From Streptomyces sp. NBC_00557 (GTDB lineage: Bacteria; Actinomycetota; Actinomycetes; Streptomycetales; Streptomycetaceae), in the NCBI RefSeq assembly GCF_036345995.1, contig NZ_CP107796.1:3472001-3536000 (forward strand): a stretch of DNA of 64,000 nucleotides. Direction: 5' to 3'. The notes beneath the pieces were generated by a model that did no database searches, was not told the origin of the DNA, and saw only the letters and a program-made list of their open reading frames with translations. This document shows positions 7,404 through 16,083 of the stretch, piece after piece. Every line of letters begins with the position of its first letter. The first letter of the stretch is position 1. A program made the translations under genes and the position numbers.

Positions 7404-9356
7404 TCAGGGGCCGGTGGCCGGGCCGTACAGGGCCTCCACCTCGGCCGCGAAGTCGGCCATGATCTGCGCGCGGCGCAGTTTCATCGACGGGGTGAGGTGC
7501 CCTGCCTCCTCGGTGAAGTCCGTGGGCAGGACGGTGAAGCGGCGGATGGACTCGGGGCGGGACACCAGCTTGTTGGCCTCGTCGATGGCGCGCTGCAGGA
7601 CGGCCTCCAGCTCCGGGTCGCCGACGAGCAGTTCGGGCGGCACCGGGTGTTTGCCGATCATCTGGCGCCAGTGCACGATGCCGTCGGGGTCGAGGGTGAT
7701 CAGGGCCGCGATGTACGGGCGGTCGTCGCCGACCAGCATCACCTGGGAGATCAGCGGGTGCTGGCGCAGCCAGTTCTCCAGCGGGGCCGGGGCCACCGAC
7801 TTGCCGCCCGAGGTGATCAGCAGCTCCTTCTTGCGGCCGGTGATCGTCAGATAGCCCTCGTCGTCCAGCTCGCCGATGTCGCCGGTCGGCAGCCAGCCGT
7901 CCCGGGTCGCGGGGACGACGCCGCCGGCCTGCGGGTCCCAGTAGCCGCGCAGCACATGGTCGCCGGCGACGAGGATCTCGCCGTCGGCGGCGATGCGGAC
8001 GCGGGTGCCGGGCAGCGGCCAGCCGACCGTGCCGAGGCGGGGTTTGAGCGGTGGGGTGACGGTCGTGGCGGCGGTGGTCTCGGTCAGGCCGTAGCCCTCG
8101 TAGATATCGATGCCGGCGCCGGCGTAGAACGCGGCGAGGCGCCGGCCGAGCGGGGAGCCGCCGCAGATGACGTGCCGCACCCGGCCGCCCATGGCGGTGC
8201 GGATCCTGCGGTAGACCAGCGGGTCGTAGAAGGTGCGGGCCGTCTTCAGGGAGCGGCCCGGACCGCTGCCGGCACCGGTCTGCCGGGCCTCCAGCGCCTC
8301 GCCGTAGCGGACGGCGACCGCCGCGGCCCGGTCGAAGACCGCGCCCCGGCCGCCCGACTCGGCCTTCGCGCGGGCCGAGTTGTAGATCTTCTCCAGCATG
8401 TACGGGATGGTCAGCAGGCAGGTCGGTCTGAAGGCGGCGAGGTCCGGCAGCAGATCCTCGGCGGCCAGGCTCGGCGCGTGCCCGAGGCGGACCCGGCCCC
8501 GGACGCAGGCGATGGCCACCATGCGCCCGAAGACGTGCGACATGGGAAGGAAGAGCAGGACCGACGGGATCTCGTCCTTGGCCTTGAAGACCGGGTAGAG
8601 CAGCTCGATGGCGTTGTCGACCTCGGCGAAGAAGTTGCCGTGCGAGAGCGCGCAGCCCTTGGGGCGGCCGGTGGTGCCGGAGGTGTAGATCAGCGTGGCG
8701 AGGGTGTCGGGGCCCAGCATGCCGCGCCGTACGGCGACTTCCGCGTCCGGCACCTGCACCCCGGCCTCGGCGAGCCGGGTCACGTGGTCCTTCTCCATCA
8801 CCCACAGATGGCGCAGGTCGGGCAGGTGCTGGAGTTCGGGGCCGATGGCGGAGGCCTGGGCGGCGGTCTCGGCGATCAGGGCGACCGCGCCGGAGTCGTG
8901 CAGGATCCACCGGGTCTGGAACACCGAGGAGGTGGGGTAGATCGGCACGGTGACCAGGCCGGCGGCCCAGGCGGCGAAGTCGAGCAGCGTCCACTCGTAC
9001 CTCGTGCGCGCCATGACGGCGATCCGGTCGCCCGGCGCCAGCCCCTCGGCGATCAGCCCCTTGGCCACGGCGAGGACCTGTTCGGCGAAGTGGGCTGCCG
9101 TGACGTCCCGCCAGCGGCCGTCCTCCAGCTTGCGGCTGAGCACGACGGCGGCGGGGGCGGCGTCCGCGTTGTCGAACGGCAGGTCCGCGAGCGAGCCGTG
9201 CTTGACCGGGGGTGCGAACGGCGGCACGGACACCTCCCGCACGGCGCCGTCCAGCCGCTGGACCCAGGGCTCCACGAGAACCGGCCGGCCGTCGTAGTCG
9301 GTGGCGGAGACGGTCGGCCCGGGGGACACGGGGGTGTTCGGGAACGGGCTGGACAC
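7404..9356 (-). CDS. fadD: Long-chain fatty-acid-CoA ligase (AMP-forming)
   Basis: A 650-residue acyl-CoA synthetase that activates fatty acids with ATP and CoA. The AMP-binding signature is TLIYTSGTTGRPKGCALSH. Further family motifs are GYGLTETTAATT (the A5 region), LPTGDIGELDDEGYLTITGRKKELLI (the hinge/D-R region, split by spaces here) and the C-terminal lysine region HLTPSMKLRR. The length fits the bacterial FadD15/FACL group. The gene stands alone. Across a 240-bp region it is divergent from a MaoC-type hydratase gene, which also suggests fatty acid metabolism. The substrate chain length cannot be told from sequence. Confidence 0.93.
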   Translation of the reverse strand: MSSPFPNTPVSPGPTVSATDYDGRPVLVEPWVQRLDGAVREVSVPPFAPPVKHGSLADLPFDNADAAPAAVVLSRKLEDGRWRDVTAAHFAEQVLAVAKGLIAEGLAPGDRIAVMARTRYEWTLLDFAAWAAGLVTVPIYPTSSVFQTRWILHDSGAVALIAETAAQASAIGPELQHLPDLRHLWVMEKDHVTRLAEAGVQVPDAEVAVRRGMLGPDTLATLIYTSGTTGRPKGCALSHGNFFAEVDNAIELLYPVFKAKDEIPSVLLFLPMSHVFGRMVAIACVRGRVRLGHAPSLAAEDLLPDLAAFRPTCLLTIPYMLEKIYNSARAKAESGGRGAVFDRAAAVAVRYGEALEARQTGAGSGPGRSLKTARTFYDPLVYRRIRTAMGGRVRHVICGGSPLGRRLAAFYAGAGIDIYEGYGLTETTAATTVTPPLKPRLGTVGWPLPGTRVRIAADGEILVAGDHVLRGYWDPQAGGVVPATRDGWLPTGDIGELDDEGYLTITGRKKELLITSGGKSVAPAPLENWLRQHPLISQVMLVGDDRPYIAALITLDPDGIVHWRQMIGKHPVPPELLVGDPELEAVLQRAIDEANKLVSRPESIRRFTVLPTDFTEEAGHLTPSMKLRRAQIMADFAAEVEALYGPATGP

Positions 9357-9552
9357 GGGCGGCTCCTGTGGCGTGCGTGCACCCGCGGCGCCTCGATGGA
9401 AAGGGGTTACCGCAGGTTAGGGAGGTGATGGTACGGGTCGGCCGTGAGGGGGTTGTGCGGGTTCGGGGGTGGTCCCGGGCCGGGGATGTGCAACCTCGGG
9501 GGTTATGCGAGCAAGGCTCATGTTTGAGCGTCGGCTCCCTGGTGACGTAGCA

Positions 9553-9581
9553 TTACCGCCGGTAACTTACTCCAGAGTAAG
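9553..9581. promoter_or_regulatory. Two adjacent palindromes in the MaoC promoter, probable TetR operators
   Basis: A perfect 13-bp palindrome TTACCGCCGGTAA (9553-9565) is followed at once by a perfect 16-bp palindrome CTTACTCCAGAGTAAG (9566-9581). They end 15 bases before the MaoC start codon. The only TetR gene nearby lies directly downstream of maoC. TetR proteins bind short palindromes of this size, so it is the natural candidate. The link is inferred. Confidence 0.65.
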
Positions 9582-9596
9582 CAGTGGGGGCAGGAC

Positions 9597-10412
9597 ATGG
9601 CAGCCGACGGTCTCGGCTTGGTACTGGTACGCGGCGCGCTGCGATCCCCGTTCAAACGGCCCTCCCCCGAGGCCGGCTTCCCGCGCACCCGCCTGGTGCG
9701 GCCCGGTGTGCGGGTCGACCAGGACCGGCTGGCCGCCTACGAGCGCGTCTGCGGCTTCCCCACCGACCACGGCGACCTCCCGGTCACCTATCCGCACGTC
9801 CTCGGCTTCCCGCTGGCCATGCGGCTGATGACCGACCGGGCCTTCCCGCTGCCCCTGCTCGGTCTCGTCCACACGTCGATCCGGATCACCCGGCACGCCC
9901 CGCTCCCGGCGACCGGGGAGTACGAACTCGCCGTGCGCATCGAGGGCCTGGCCCCGCACCGGCGCGGCACCGAAGTCACGGTGGCCACCGGGATGCGGGC
10001 CGCCGGGGCGGTCGTGTGGGAGTCGCGCAGCACGTATCTCGCGCGGCACCGGACCGGCGCGGCCGCCGGCCCCCGGGACGAGCGGCCGGACCCGCTGCCC
10101 GTCGTCGCCGAGTGGCGGCTGGGCGGGGACATCGGGCGGCGGTACGGCGCCGTGTCCGGCGACCGCAACCCCATCCACCTGTCCCCGTTCACCGCCCGGC
10201 TCTTCGGCTTCCCCCGGACCATCGCGCACGGGATGTGGACGGCGGCGCGTTGCGTGGCCGCCCACGGCACGCGCGGTTCCGCGGAGGTGCGGGTCCGGTT
10301 CCTGGCGCCGGTGCTGCTGCCGGGGACGGTGGCTTACGGGGCGGACGGGTCCGGCCGGTTCGAGCTGCGGGGCGACGGCGGCCGGCTGCACCTGTGCGGT
10401 GAGGTGAGCTAG
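9597..10412 (+). CDS. MaoC-family hot-dog dehydratase
   Basis: A 271-residue double hot-dog protein. The C-terminal half carries the hydratase 2 motif YGAVSGDRNPIHLSPFTAR followed by GFPRTIAHGMW, where Asp and His are the catalytic pair of R-specific enoyl-CoA/ACP hydratases. The N-terminal half is a second, non-catalytic hot-dog fold. The ATG start is preceded by GGGGGCAGGAC. In Streptomyces this gene usually lies downstream of acetyltransferase and FabG genes for fatty acid turnover; here it is alone. The end overlaps the convergent TetR gene by four bases. Confidence 0.9.
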   Translation: MAADGLGLVLVRGALRSPFKRPSPEAGFPRTRLVRPGVRVDQDRLAAYERVCGFPTDHGDLPVTYPHVLGFPLAMRLMTDRAFPLPLLGLVHTSIRITRHAPLPATGEYELAVRIEGLAPHRRGTEVTVATGMRAAGAVVWESRSTYLARHRTGAAAGPRDERPDPLPVVAEWRLGGDIGRRYGAVSGDRNPIHLSPFTARLFGFPRTIAHGMWTAARCVAAHGTRGSAEVRVRFLAPVLLPGTVAYGADGSGRFELRGDGGRLHLCGEVS

Positions 10413-11062
10413 GCGCCGTCAGGACGCTGCGGCGTCCAGGCGTTGCCGCTCAGCAGATTCCCCAGCCCCGACCACGCGAAGTTCATCAGGGTGGCCGCCG
10501 CCTGGCTCGCGGTGACGCCGGGGGTCGCGTTGGCCCACGCGGCCAGCGACTCCGCCGCGCCCACCAGCGCCTCGGCCAGGCCCGCGACCTCATGCTCGGG
10601 CAGGTCGGGGGCGCGGTGGGCCTCCCGGGCCGCGACCGCGAACAGGCGGGTCACGAACGCGACGATCTCCGCGCGCATCGCGGCGACCTCGGCCGCGAAG
10701 GGCTCCCCGTGCGTCCGCGCCTGCAGGTGCAGCACGGACCAGGCGTCGGGGTGCTCGGCGGTGTGCGCGAAGAACGCCTTCAGGCCGTCCCAGAGTTGCC
10801 GGTCGGCGGGCAGGTCCGGGCGGATCCCGGCGCGGACGGCCTCCGTGAGGGCGGCGGCCTCGCGCCGGATGCAGGCGGTGAAGAGGTCTTCCTTGGAGTT
10901 CAGGTAGAGGTAGACCAACGGCTTGGAGACACCGGCGAGTTCGGCTACCTCGTCCATGGAGGCGGCCATGTAGCCGCGCCGGCCGAAAATCCGTACCGCG
11001 GCGTCGAGCATCTGCTGCTCGCGCACCTCCCGCGGCATCCGCCTGGTCCTCGCCCCGCCCAT
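10409..11062 (-). CDS. TetR/AcrR-family transcriptional regulator
   Basis: A 217-residue repressor. The N-terminal helix-turn-helix is MLDAAVRIFGRRGYMAASM with VAELAGVSKPLVYLYLNSKEDLF, and the remaining helices form the ligand domain. It converges with maoC (4-bp overlap), whose promoter holds two palindromes, so it probably controls fatty acid genes in response to an acyl-CoA-like ligand (inferred). It starts 10 bp after the stop of the DUF4229 gene and may be cotranscribed with it. Confidence 0.92.
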   Translation of the reverse strand: MGGARTRRMPREVREQQMLDAAVRIFGRRGYMAASMDEVAELAGVSKPLVYLYLNSKEDLFTACIRREAAALTEAVRAGIRPDLPADRQLWDGLKAFFAHTAEHPDAWSVLHLQARTHGEPFAAEVAAMRAEIVAFVTRLFAVAAREAHRAPDLPEHEVAGLAEALVGAAESLAAWANATPGVTASQAAATLMNFAWSGLGNLLSGNAWTPQRPDGA

Positions 11063-11072
11063 GGGGGCAAGA

Positions 11073-11381
11073 CTAGTTGGACGCGGCTGCCCCGCCCTGC
11101 GCCCGCGCGGCGTCGTCGGCGACGTCCTCCTGGCTGCGGCTGGCGTCCAGGTTGGCCTTCATCCGGTCCACCCTGTTCACGATCTGCACCGAGGCCCGGT
11201 CCCGCTCCTTGCGCAGCGCCACCCAGCTGATCGGGGCCGAGAGGATGAGAGCGAGCAGCAGCACCCACAGGCCGTTGGAGTTGCCGAAGCCGCGCGGGAA
11301 GATGCCGGAGTAGACGGCTCCCCAGACGACGACGAGGCAGCCGGCGAAGATGCCGAGGCGCATCAGCGTGTAGCGGAGCAT
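11073..11381 (-). CDS. DUF4229 membrane protein
   Basis: A small integral membrane protein of the actinobacterial DUF4229 family. It has two transmembrane helices (LRYTLMRLGIFAGCLVVVW and NGLWVLLLALILSAPISWVA), then a charged cytoplasmic tail with the RKERDRAS motif. The family usually begins MLRYTLMRLG, so the internal ATG at 11381 is preferred to one at 11405. Neither has a strong ribosome site. Function is unknown. Confidence 0.85.
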   Translation of the reverse strand: MLRYTLMRLGIFAGCLVVVWGAVYSGIFPRGFGNSNGLWVLLLALILSAPISWVALRKERDRASVQIVNRVDRMKANLDASRSQEDVADDAARAQGGAAASN

Positions 11382-11470
11382 CTCAATCCAGTCGTCCGAT
11401 TCCAAACAGGGTCATCGTCCAGTGAAGCATGACAGACAGCCGATCTTGCAGGGGGGTGGGCCGGGGGCCG

Positions 11471-11995
11471 TCAGCGCAGCGGCAGCAGCATGATCACGTC
11501 GTCGCGGTCGTCGCCGGGCGCCACCCGGATGGCGCCGGGGACGCGGCCGACCTCCTTGTAGCCGCAGGAGCCGTAGAACCGCTCGAGGCCGAGGCCGCCC
11601 CGGCAGGTGAGCCGTATCGCGTCTATGCCGTCGAAGCCGCGGGCCGCGTCCGCGGCGGCGGCCAGCAGCTCCCGGCCGTACCCCTTGCCCTGGTGCTTCG
11701 GGTGGACCATGACCGTGTAGAGCCACACCCAGTGCCGCATCAGGCGGTGGGTGTTGAAGGCGAGGAACGCGGTCGCGGCGGGCGTGCCCGTCTCGTCGCA
11801 CCCGACGAGCAGCCGGTGCCGGCCCTCGGCCATGGCCACGAAGTGCTTCACGAGCTCCGGCCGGACGTCCTCCCGGCTCACCGGCGGCACGAAGCCGACG
11901 GCGCCGCCCGCGTCGGAGACGTCCGTCCACAGGTCGAGGATGCCGTCGCGGAGCTCGGGCGTGACGGCGGGGTCCAGGGTGAAGGTAAGTGGCAT
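11471..11995 (-). CDS. GNAT-family N-acetyltransferase
   Basis: A 174-residue acetyltransferase. The acetyl-CoA binding loop (motif A) is VMVHPKHQGKGYGRELL, with the Q/R-x-x-G-x-G/A pattern, and the C-terminal motif B includes GLERFYGSCGYKEVGRVPG. It probably acetylates a small molecule or protein N-terminus; the substrate is unknown. It ends 66 bp downstream of the DUF4229 start on the same strand. Confidence 0.9.
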   Translation of the reverse strand: MPLTFTLDPAVTPELRDGILDLWTDVSDAGGAVGFVPPVSREDVRPELVKHFVAMAEGRHRLLVGCDETGTPAATAFLAFNTHRLMRHWVWLYTVMVHPKHQGKGYGRELLAAAADAARGFDGIDAIRLTCRGGLGLERFYGSCGYKEVGRVPGAIRVAPGDDRDDVIMLLPLR

Positions 11996-12011
11996 GCGGC
12001 GATGCTAGCTA

Positions 12012-12668
12012 TTACCCCAGTGCTCGCGCAGCCACCTTCAGGTCGGCCACCAGCCCCTCGTACGCGGCCCTGCGGTCCTCGTCCTGCGCCCGCAGCACGG
12101 ACGACGGATGGACGGTCGGCACCAGCCGCTCGGGCCGGCCGTGGATCTCCCGCTCCAGGACGGTGCCGCGCACCTCGCCCACCCGGAACGACGAGCCGAG
12201 CAGCGCCTTGCCCGCGGTGGCGCCGAGAACCACGATCAGCTCCGGTTCGACGACCGCCAGCTCCGCCGCGAGCCAGGGCCCGCACGCCGTCATCTCCCGC
12301 AGGCTCGGCGCCTTGTGGATCCGGCGCTTGCGGGGCTCGGCCTGCGTGAACTTGAAGTGCTTGACCGCGTTGGTCACATAGGCGTCCCCCGGGTCGAGGC
12401 CGGCCTCGGCGAGCGCCTTGTCGAGCAGCTTGCCGGCCGGGCCGACGAACGGTCTGCCCTGCCGGTCCTCCTGGTCGCCGGGCTGCTCCCCGACGAGCAT
12501 CACGCGCGCGTGCTCGTTGCCCGCGCCGAACACCGTCTGGGTGGCGTTCTCGTGCAGCGGGCAGCCACGGCAGCCGGCCGCGGCCTTGCGCAGCGCGGCA
12601 AGACCGGCGCCCTCCGGCACGAAGGGCTCCGCCGTGTACGCGTCCTCGGGGGCCCTGGTGACAGCCAT
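12012..12668 (-). CDS. udgX: UdgX-type uracil-DNA glycosylase
   Basis: A DNA repair enzyme of the UdgX branch of the uracil-DNA glycosylase superfamily. The uracil-binding motif VGEQPGDQEDRQGRPFVGPAG and the C-terminal motif VPTVHPSSVLR are present. The loop KRRIH (in EPRKRRIHKAP) is diagnostic: in characterised UdgX its histidine forms a covalent bond with the abasic site, so the enzyme traps uracil-DNA rather than releasing it. Cysteines of the iron-sulfur cluster region are visible in CRGCP and TACGPW. Length (218 residues) fits the family. Confidence 0.93.
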   Translation of the reverse strand: MAVTRAPEDAYTAEPFVPEGAGLAALRKAAAGCRGCPLHENATQTVFGAGNEHARVMLVGEQPGDQEDRQGRPFVGPAGKLLDKALAEAGLDPGDAYVTNAVKHFKFTQAEPRKRRIHKAPSLREMTACGPWLAAELAVVEPELIVVLGATAGKALLGSSFRVGEVRGTVLEREIHGRPERLVPTVHPSSVLRAQDEDRRAAYEGLVADLKVAARALG

Positions 12669-12694
12669 GGCCCCCGGGTACCCCCGCCGGGAGG

Positions 12695-13858
12695 TCAGAC
12701 GCGCATCGGCTGGGGCGAGTCCCGGCGCGCCGGGTCGGGGCCGTCGTACTCGCGGATGATCTCGTAGCGCGTGTTGCGCTCCACCGGACGGAAGCCGGCG
12801 TCGCGGATCAGCTCCAGCAGGTCCTCGCGGGTCAGCTTGTTCGGCGTGCCGAAGTTGTCCGCGTCATGGGTGATCTTGTACTCGACGACCGAGCCGTCCA
12901 TGTCGTCCGCGCCGTGCTGCAGGGCCAGCTGGGCGGTCTGCACGCCGTGCATCACCCAGAAGACCTTCACGTGCGGGACGTTGTCGAACAGCAGCCGCGA
13001 CACCGCGAACGTCTTCAGCGCCTCGGCGCCGGTCGCCATCGTCGTACGGGCCTGAAGGCGGTTGCGGATCTTGCCGTCCTTCATGTCCACGAAGTCGTGC
13101 TGGTAGCGCAGCGGGATGAAGACCTGGAAGCCGCCGGTCTCGTCCTGCAGCTCGCGCAGCCGCAGCACGTGGTCGACCCGGTGGCGGGGCTCCTCGATGT
13201 GGCCGTACAGCATGGTGCACGGGGTCTTCAGACCCTTCTCGTGCGCCAGGCGGTGGATGCGGGACCAGTCCTCCCAGTGGGTCCTGTGGTCCACGATGTG
13301 CTGCCGGACCTCCCAGTCGAAGATCTCCGCCCCGCCGCCGGTCAGCGACTCCAGGCCCGCGTCGATCAGCTCGTCGAGGATCTCGCTCGCGCTCAGCCCG
13401 GAGATGGTCTCGAAGTGGTGGATCTCGGTCGCCGTGAACGCCTTCAGGGAGACGTCCGGCAGGGCCTTCTTCAGCTCCCTGAGCGAGCGCGGGTAGTAGC
13501 GCCACGGCAGGTTCGGGTGCAGGCCGTTGACGATGTGCAGCTCGGTGAGGTTCTCCGACTCCATCGCCTTGGCGAGCTTCACCGCCTCCTCGATGCGCAT
13601 CGTGTACGCGTCCTTCTCCCCCGGCTTGCGCTGGAAGGAGCAGTAGGCGCAGGAGGCCGTGCACACGTTGGTCATGTTGAGGTGCCGGTTGACGTTGAAG
13701 TGGACCACGTCACCGTTCTTGCGGGTCCGTACCTCGTGCGCGAGACCGCCGAGCCACGCCAGGTCGTCCGACTCGTACAGCGCGATGCCGTCCTCGCGGG
13801 TCAGCCGCTCACCGGAGCGGACCTTCTCCTCCAGCTCGCGCTTGAGCCCGACGTCCAT
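12695..13858 (-). CDS. mqnE: Aminofutalosine synthase
   Basis: A radical SAM enzyme of the futalosine pathway to menaquinone. It joins SAM-derived adenosine to 3-[(1-carboxyvinyl)oxy]benzoate to give 6-amino-6-deoxyfutalosine. The CX3CX2C cluster motif is CTASCAYCSF near residue 66. Conserved stretches include HIVNGLHPNLPW, GGGAEIF and GFQVFIPLRYQHDF. The 387-residue length is typical for MqnE and longer than the related MqnC. It lies on the same strand as ubiX, mqnP and mqnL, separated from them by an Lrp/AsnC gene. Confidence 0.95.
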   Translation of the reverse strand: MDVGLKRELEEKVRSGERLTREDGIALYESDDLAWLGGLAHEVRTRKNGDVVHFNVNRHLNMTNVCTASCAYCSFQRKPGEKDAYTMRIEEAVKLAKAMESENLTELHIVNGLHPNLPWRYYPRSLRELKKALPDVSLKAFTATEIHHFETISGLSASEILDELIDAGLESLTGGGAEIFDWEVRQHIVDHRTHWEDWSRIHRLAHEKGLKTPCTMLYGHIEEPRHRVDHVLRLRELQDETGGFQVFIPLRYQHDFVDMKDGKIRNRLQARTTMATGAEALKTFAVSRLLFDNVPHVKVFWVMHGVQTAQLALQHGADDMDGSVVEYKITHDADNFGTPNKLTREDLLELIRDAGFRPVERNTRYEIIREYDGPDPARRDSPQPMRV

Positions 13859-13899
13859 GCCAACACGCCCTTTCTACGACAGCACGGCCAACCGTATCC

Positions 13900-14355
13900 C
13901 TAGACCTCTTCGGGCAGCTCCCCGACCCGGTTCTCCCATTTGGTGGAGAGCACGATCGTGGTACGGGTCCGCGAGACGCCCTTGGTGCCGCTGAGCCGCC
14001 GGATGATCCGCTCCAGCCCGTCCACGTCGGTCGCGCGCACCTTGAGCATGTAGGAGTCGTCGCCGGCGATGAACCAGCAGTCCTCGATCTCCTGCAGGTC
14101 CCGCAGGCGCTGGGCGACGTCCTCGTGGTCGGCGGCGTCGGAGAGCGAGATGCCGATCAGCGCGGTGACGCCGAGGCCGAGCGAGGCCGCGTTCACCGTG
14201 GCGCGGTAGCCGGTGATGACACCGGCCGCCTCGAGACGGTTGATCCGGTCGGTGACGCTGGGGCCCGACAGGCCGACGAGGCGCCCCAGCTCCGCGTACG
14301 AGGCCCGGCCGTTCTCCCTCAGGGCCTGGATGAGCTGCCTGTCCACCGCGTCCAT
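13900..14355 (-). CDS. Lrp/AsnC-family transcriptional regulator
   Basis: A 151-residue regulator. The N-terminal helix-turn-helix is MDAVDRQLIQALRENGRAS with LVGLSGPSVTDRINRLEAAG, and the C-terminal half is a RAM ligand-binding domain (GYRATVNAASLG, DDSYMLKVRATDVDGLE). Between mqnE and ubiX, it may respond to an amino acid or an aromatic intermediate and tune menaquinone synthesis. That role is inferred from position alone. Confidence 0.93.
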   Translation of the reverse strand: MDAVDRQLIQALRENGRASYAELGRLVGLSGPSVTDRINRLEAAGVITGYRATVNAASLGLGVTALIGISLSDAADHEDVAQRLRDLQEIEDCWFIAGDDSYMLKVRATDVDGLERIIRRLSGTKGVSRTRTTIVLSTKWENRVGELPEEV

Positions 14356-14412
14356 GCGATCGAAGCCTTCCGGTGAAAGTTCCTGAAGTGATGAGAGGTA
14401 CTGCTGCTTGCC

Positions 14413-15087
14413 TTACTCGCCCGGTGCGCCGCCGCCCAGCTCGCCCTTCCAGCGCCGGTACAGGCCGTGCCCGACGCCCGCCGCGTCCAGCACCCGCCCG
14501 GCGACGAAGTCCACCAGGTCCTGGATGTGGGTGGCGCCCGCGTAGAAGGCGGGCGAGGTCGGCACGACGCGGGCGCCGGCGTCGTCCAGCGCCACGAGAT
14601 GCCGCAGGGTCTGGCCGTTCAAGGGGGTCTCCCGGACGGCCACGACCAGCGTCCGGCGCTCTTTCAGGGTGACGCTCGCCGCACGCTGGAGCAGGTCCTT
14701 GGACAGCCCGAGCGCCACGCCGGCCACGCACGCGGTGGAGGCGGGCACGATCAGCATGCCCTTCGCCGGGTACGACCCGGAGGACGGCCCCGCGGCGAGG
14801 TCGCCGGCGCTCCAGTACCGGACCGCGCTGACGTCGGCGTCGAAGACCCCGGGCTTGCCGTCGGCGCCCCGGGCGAGCCATTCCCGCAGGTCGTCCCGCC
14901 AGTGGGCGTCCCGGAACGCGATGCCCGTCTCGTCCAGCAGCGTCAGCCGCGAGGCCCGGCTGACCACGAGGTCGACCGCCTCCCCCGCGTCCAGCAGCGC
15001 CCGCAGCACCGCGGCCGCGTACGGCGTCCCGGAAGCCCCGGACACCCCCACGATCCAAGGCACGCGCTGCTTTTCCCCTGCGTTCAC
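14413..15087 (-). CDS. ubiX: UbiX-type flavin prenyltransferase (MqnM role)
   Basis: Makes prenylated FMN, the cofactor of UbiD-type decarboxylases. The FMN-binding opening is IVGVSGASGTPYAAAVLRAL, with conserved VVSRAS, PASTACVAGVALG and LVVAVRETPLNGQTLRHL. Two GTG starts are possible: 15087 (used here) and 15063, which gives the family's usual MPWIVGVSG start and has AGGGGA ten bases upstream. It lies downstream of the UbiA and UbiD genes on the same strand, matching the MqnP/L/M set that finishes menaquinone from dihydroxynaphthoate. Confidence 0.93.
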   Translation of the reverse strand: MNAGEKQRVPWIVGVSGASGTPYAAAVLRALLDAGEAVDLVVSRASRLTLLDETGIAFRDAHWRDDLREWLARGADGKPGVFDADVSAVRYWSAGDLAAGPSSGSYPAKGMLIVPASTACVAGVALGLSKDLLQRAASVTLKERRTLVVAVRETPLNGQTLRHLVALDDAGARVVPTSPAFYAGATHIQDLVDFVAGRVLDAAGVGHGLYRRWKGELGGGAPGE

Positions 15088-15189
15088 ACCTTGAGCGTAC
15101 CGGTGAGTCGGGGAGCGCTCAGGACGGGTGGGGGGCCTTCGGGCCGGCGGGCAGGGAGGCCGCGGGGATCGTCGCTTGCCGAGGGGGGT

Positions 15190-16083
15190 TCAGGGAGTCA
15201 GACCCCGGACCAGGAGGTCAAGCAGCGCGCACACGAACAGGGCAATGCCGATGAACCCGTTGACCGAGAAGAACGCCCGGTTCAGGCGGGACAGGTCGTG
15301 TGGGCGGACGATGCGGTGCTCGTAGACGAAGGCGCCGGCGACGATCAGCAGGCCGAGCCAGAAGAACGCGCCCGCGTGGGTCACGAGGGCGTACCAGACG
15401 AACAGGGCCGTCGTGATCGTGTGGCAGGCGCGCGCGCCCCAGATGGCGGCGGGAATGCCGAACCGGGCCGGCACCGACATCACGCCGATCTCGCGGTCGG
15501 TCTCCACGTCCTGGCAGGCGTAGATCAGGTCGAAGCCGCCGATCCAGACGCCGACGGCGAGGCCGAGGATCACCGCCGTCCAGGACCACTCGCCGGTGAT
15601 CGCCAGCCAGCCGCCGATCGGGCCCATGGCCTGGGCGAGGCCGAGGATGGCCTGCGGGAAGTTGGTGAACCGCTTGCCGTACGGATACACCACCATCGGG
15701 ACCACGGCGACGGGGGCCAGCGCCAGGCACAGCGGGTTGAGCAGGGCCGCGGCGCCGAGGAAGACGACGACCGCGATCAGCGCGCCGGTCCACGCGTGCC
15801 GGACGGTCATCGCGCCGGTCACCAGTTCGCGGTGGGCCGTACGGGGGTTACGGGCGTCGATCTCGCGGTCGATGATCCGGTTGACGGCCATCGCGAACGT
15901 GCGCAGGCCCACCATGCAGACGGTGACCAGCAGCAGCCGGCCCCAGTGGATGTTCCGGTCCCACTCGTACATCGCCGTCAGGGAGGCGATGTAGGCGAAG
16001 GGGAGCGCGAAGACCGAGTGCTCGATCATCACCAGGCGCAGGAAGGCCCGCGTCCTGCCCGGCTGGATGACTGCGGTGGTCAC
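15190..16083 (-). CDS. mqnP: UbiA-type menaquinone prenyltransferase
   Basis: An integral membrane prenyltransferase that attaches the polyprenyl tail to the naphthoate precursor. The two Asp-rich Mg-diphosphate motifs are NRIIDREIDARN and DVETDREIG. About eight hydrophobic helices follow the family pattern, and the length is 297 residues. The GTG start at 16083 overlaps the UbiD stop by four bases (GTGA), so expression is coupled. Longer upstream readings lie inside the UbiD gene and are not used. Confidence 0.94.
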   Translation of the reverse strand: MTTAVIQPGRTRAFLRLVMIEHSVFALPFAYIASLTAMYEWDRNIHWGRLLLVTVCMVGLRTFAMAVNRIIDREIDARNPRTAHRELVTGAMTVRHAWTGALIAVVVFLGAAALLNPLCLALAPVAVVPMVVYPYGKRFTNFPQAILGLAQAMGPIGGWLAITGEWSWTAVILGLAVGVWIGGFDLIYACQDVETDREIGVMSVPARFGIPAAIWGARACHTITTALFVWYALVTHAGAFFWLGLLIVAGAFVYEHRIVRPHDLSRLNRAFFSVNGFIGIALFVCALLDLLVRGLTP

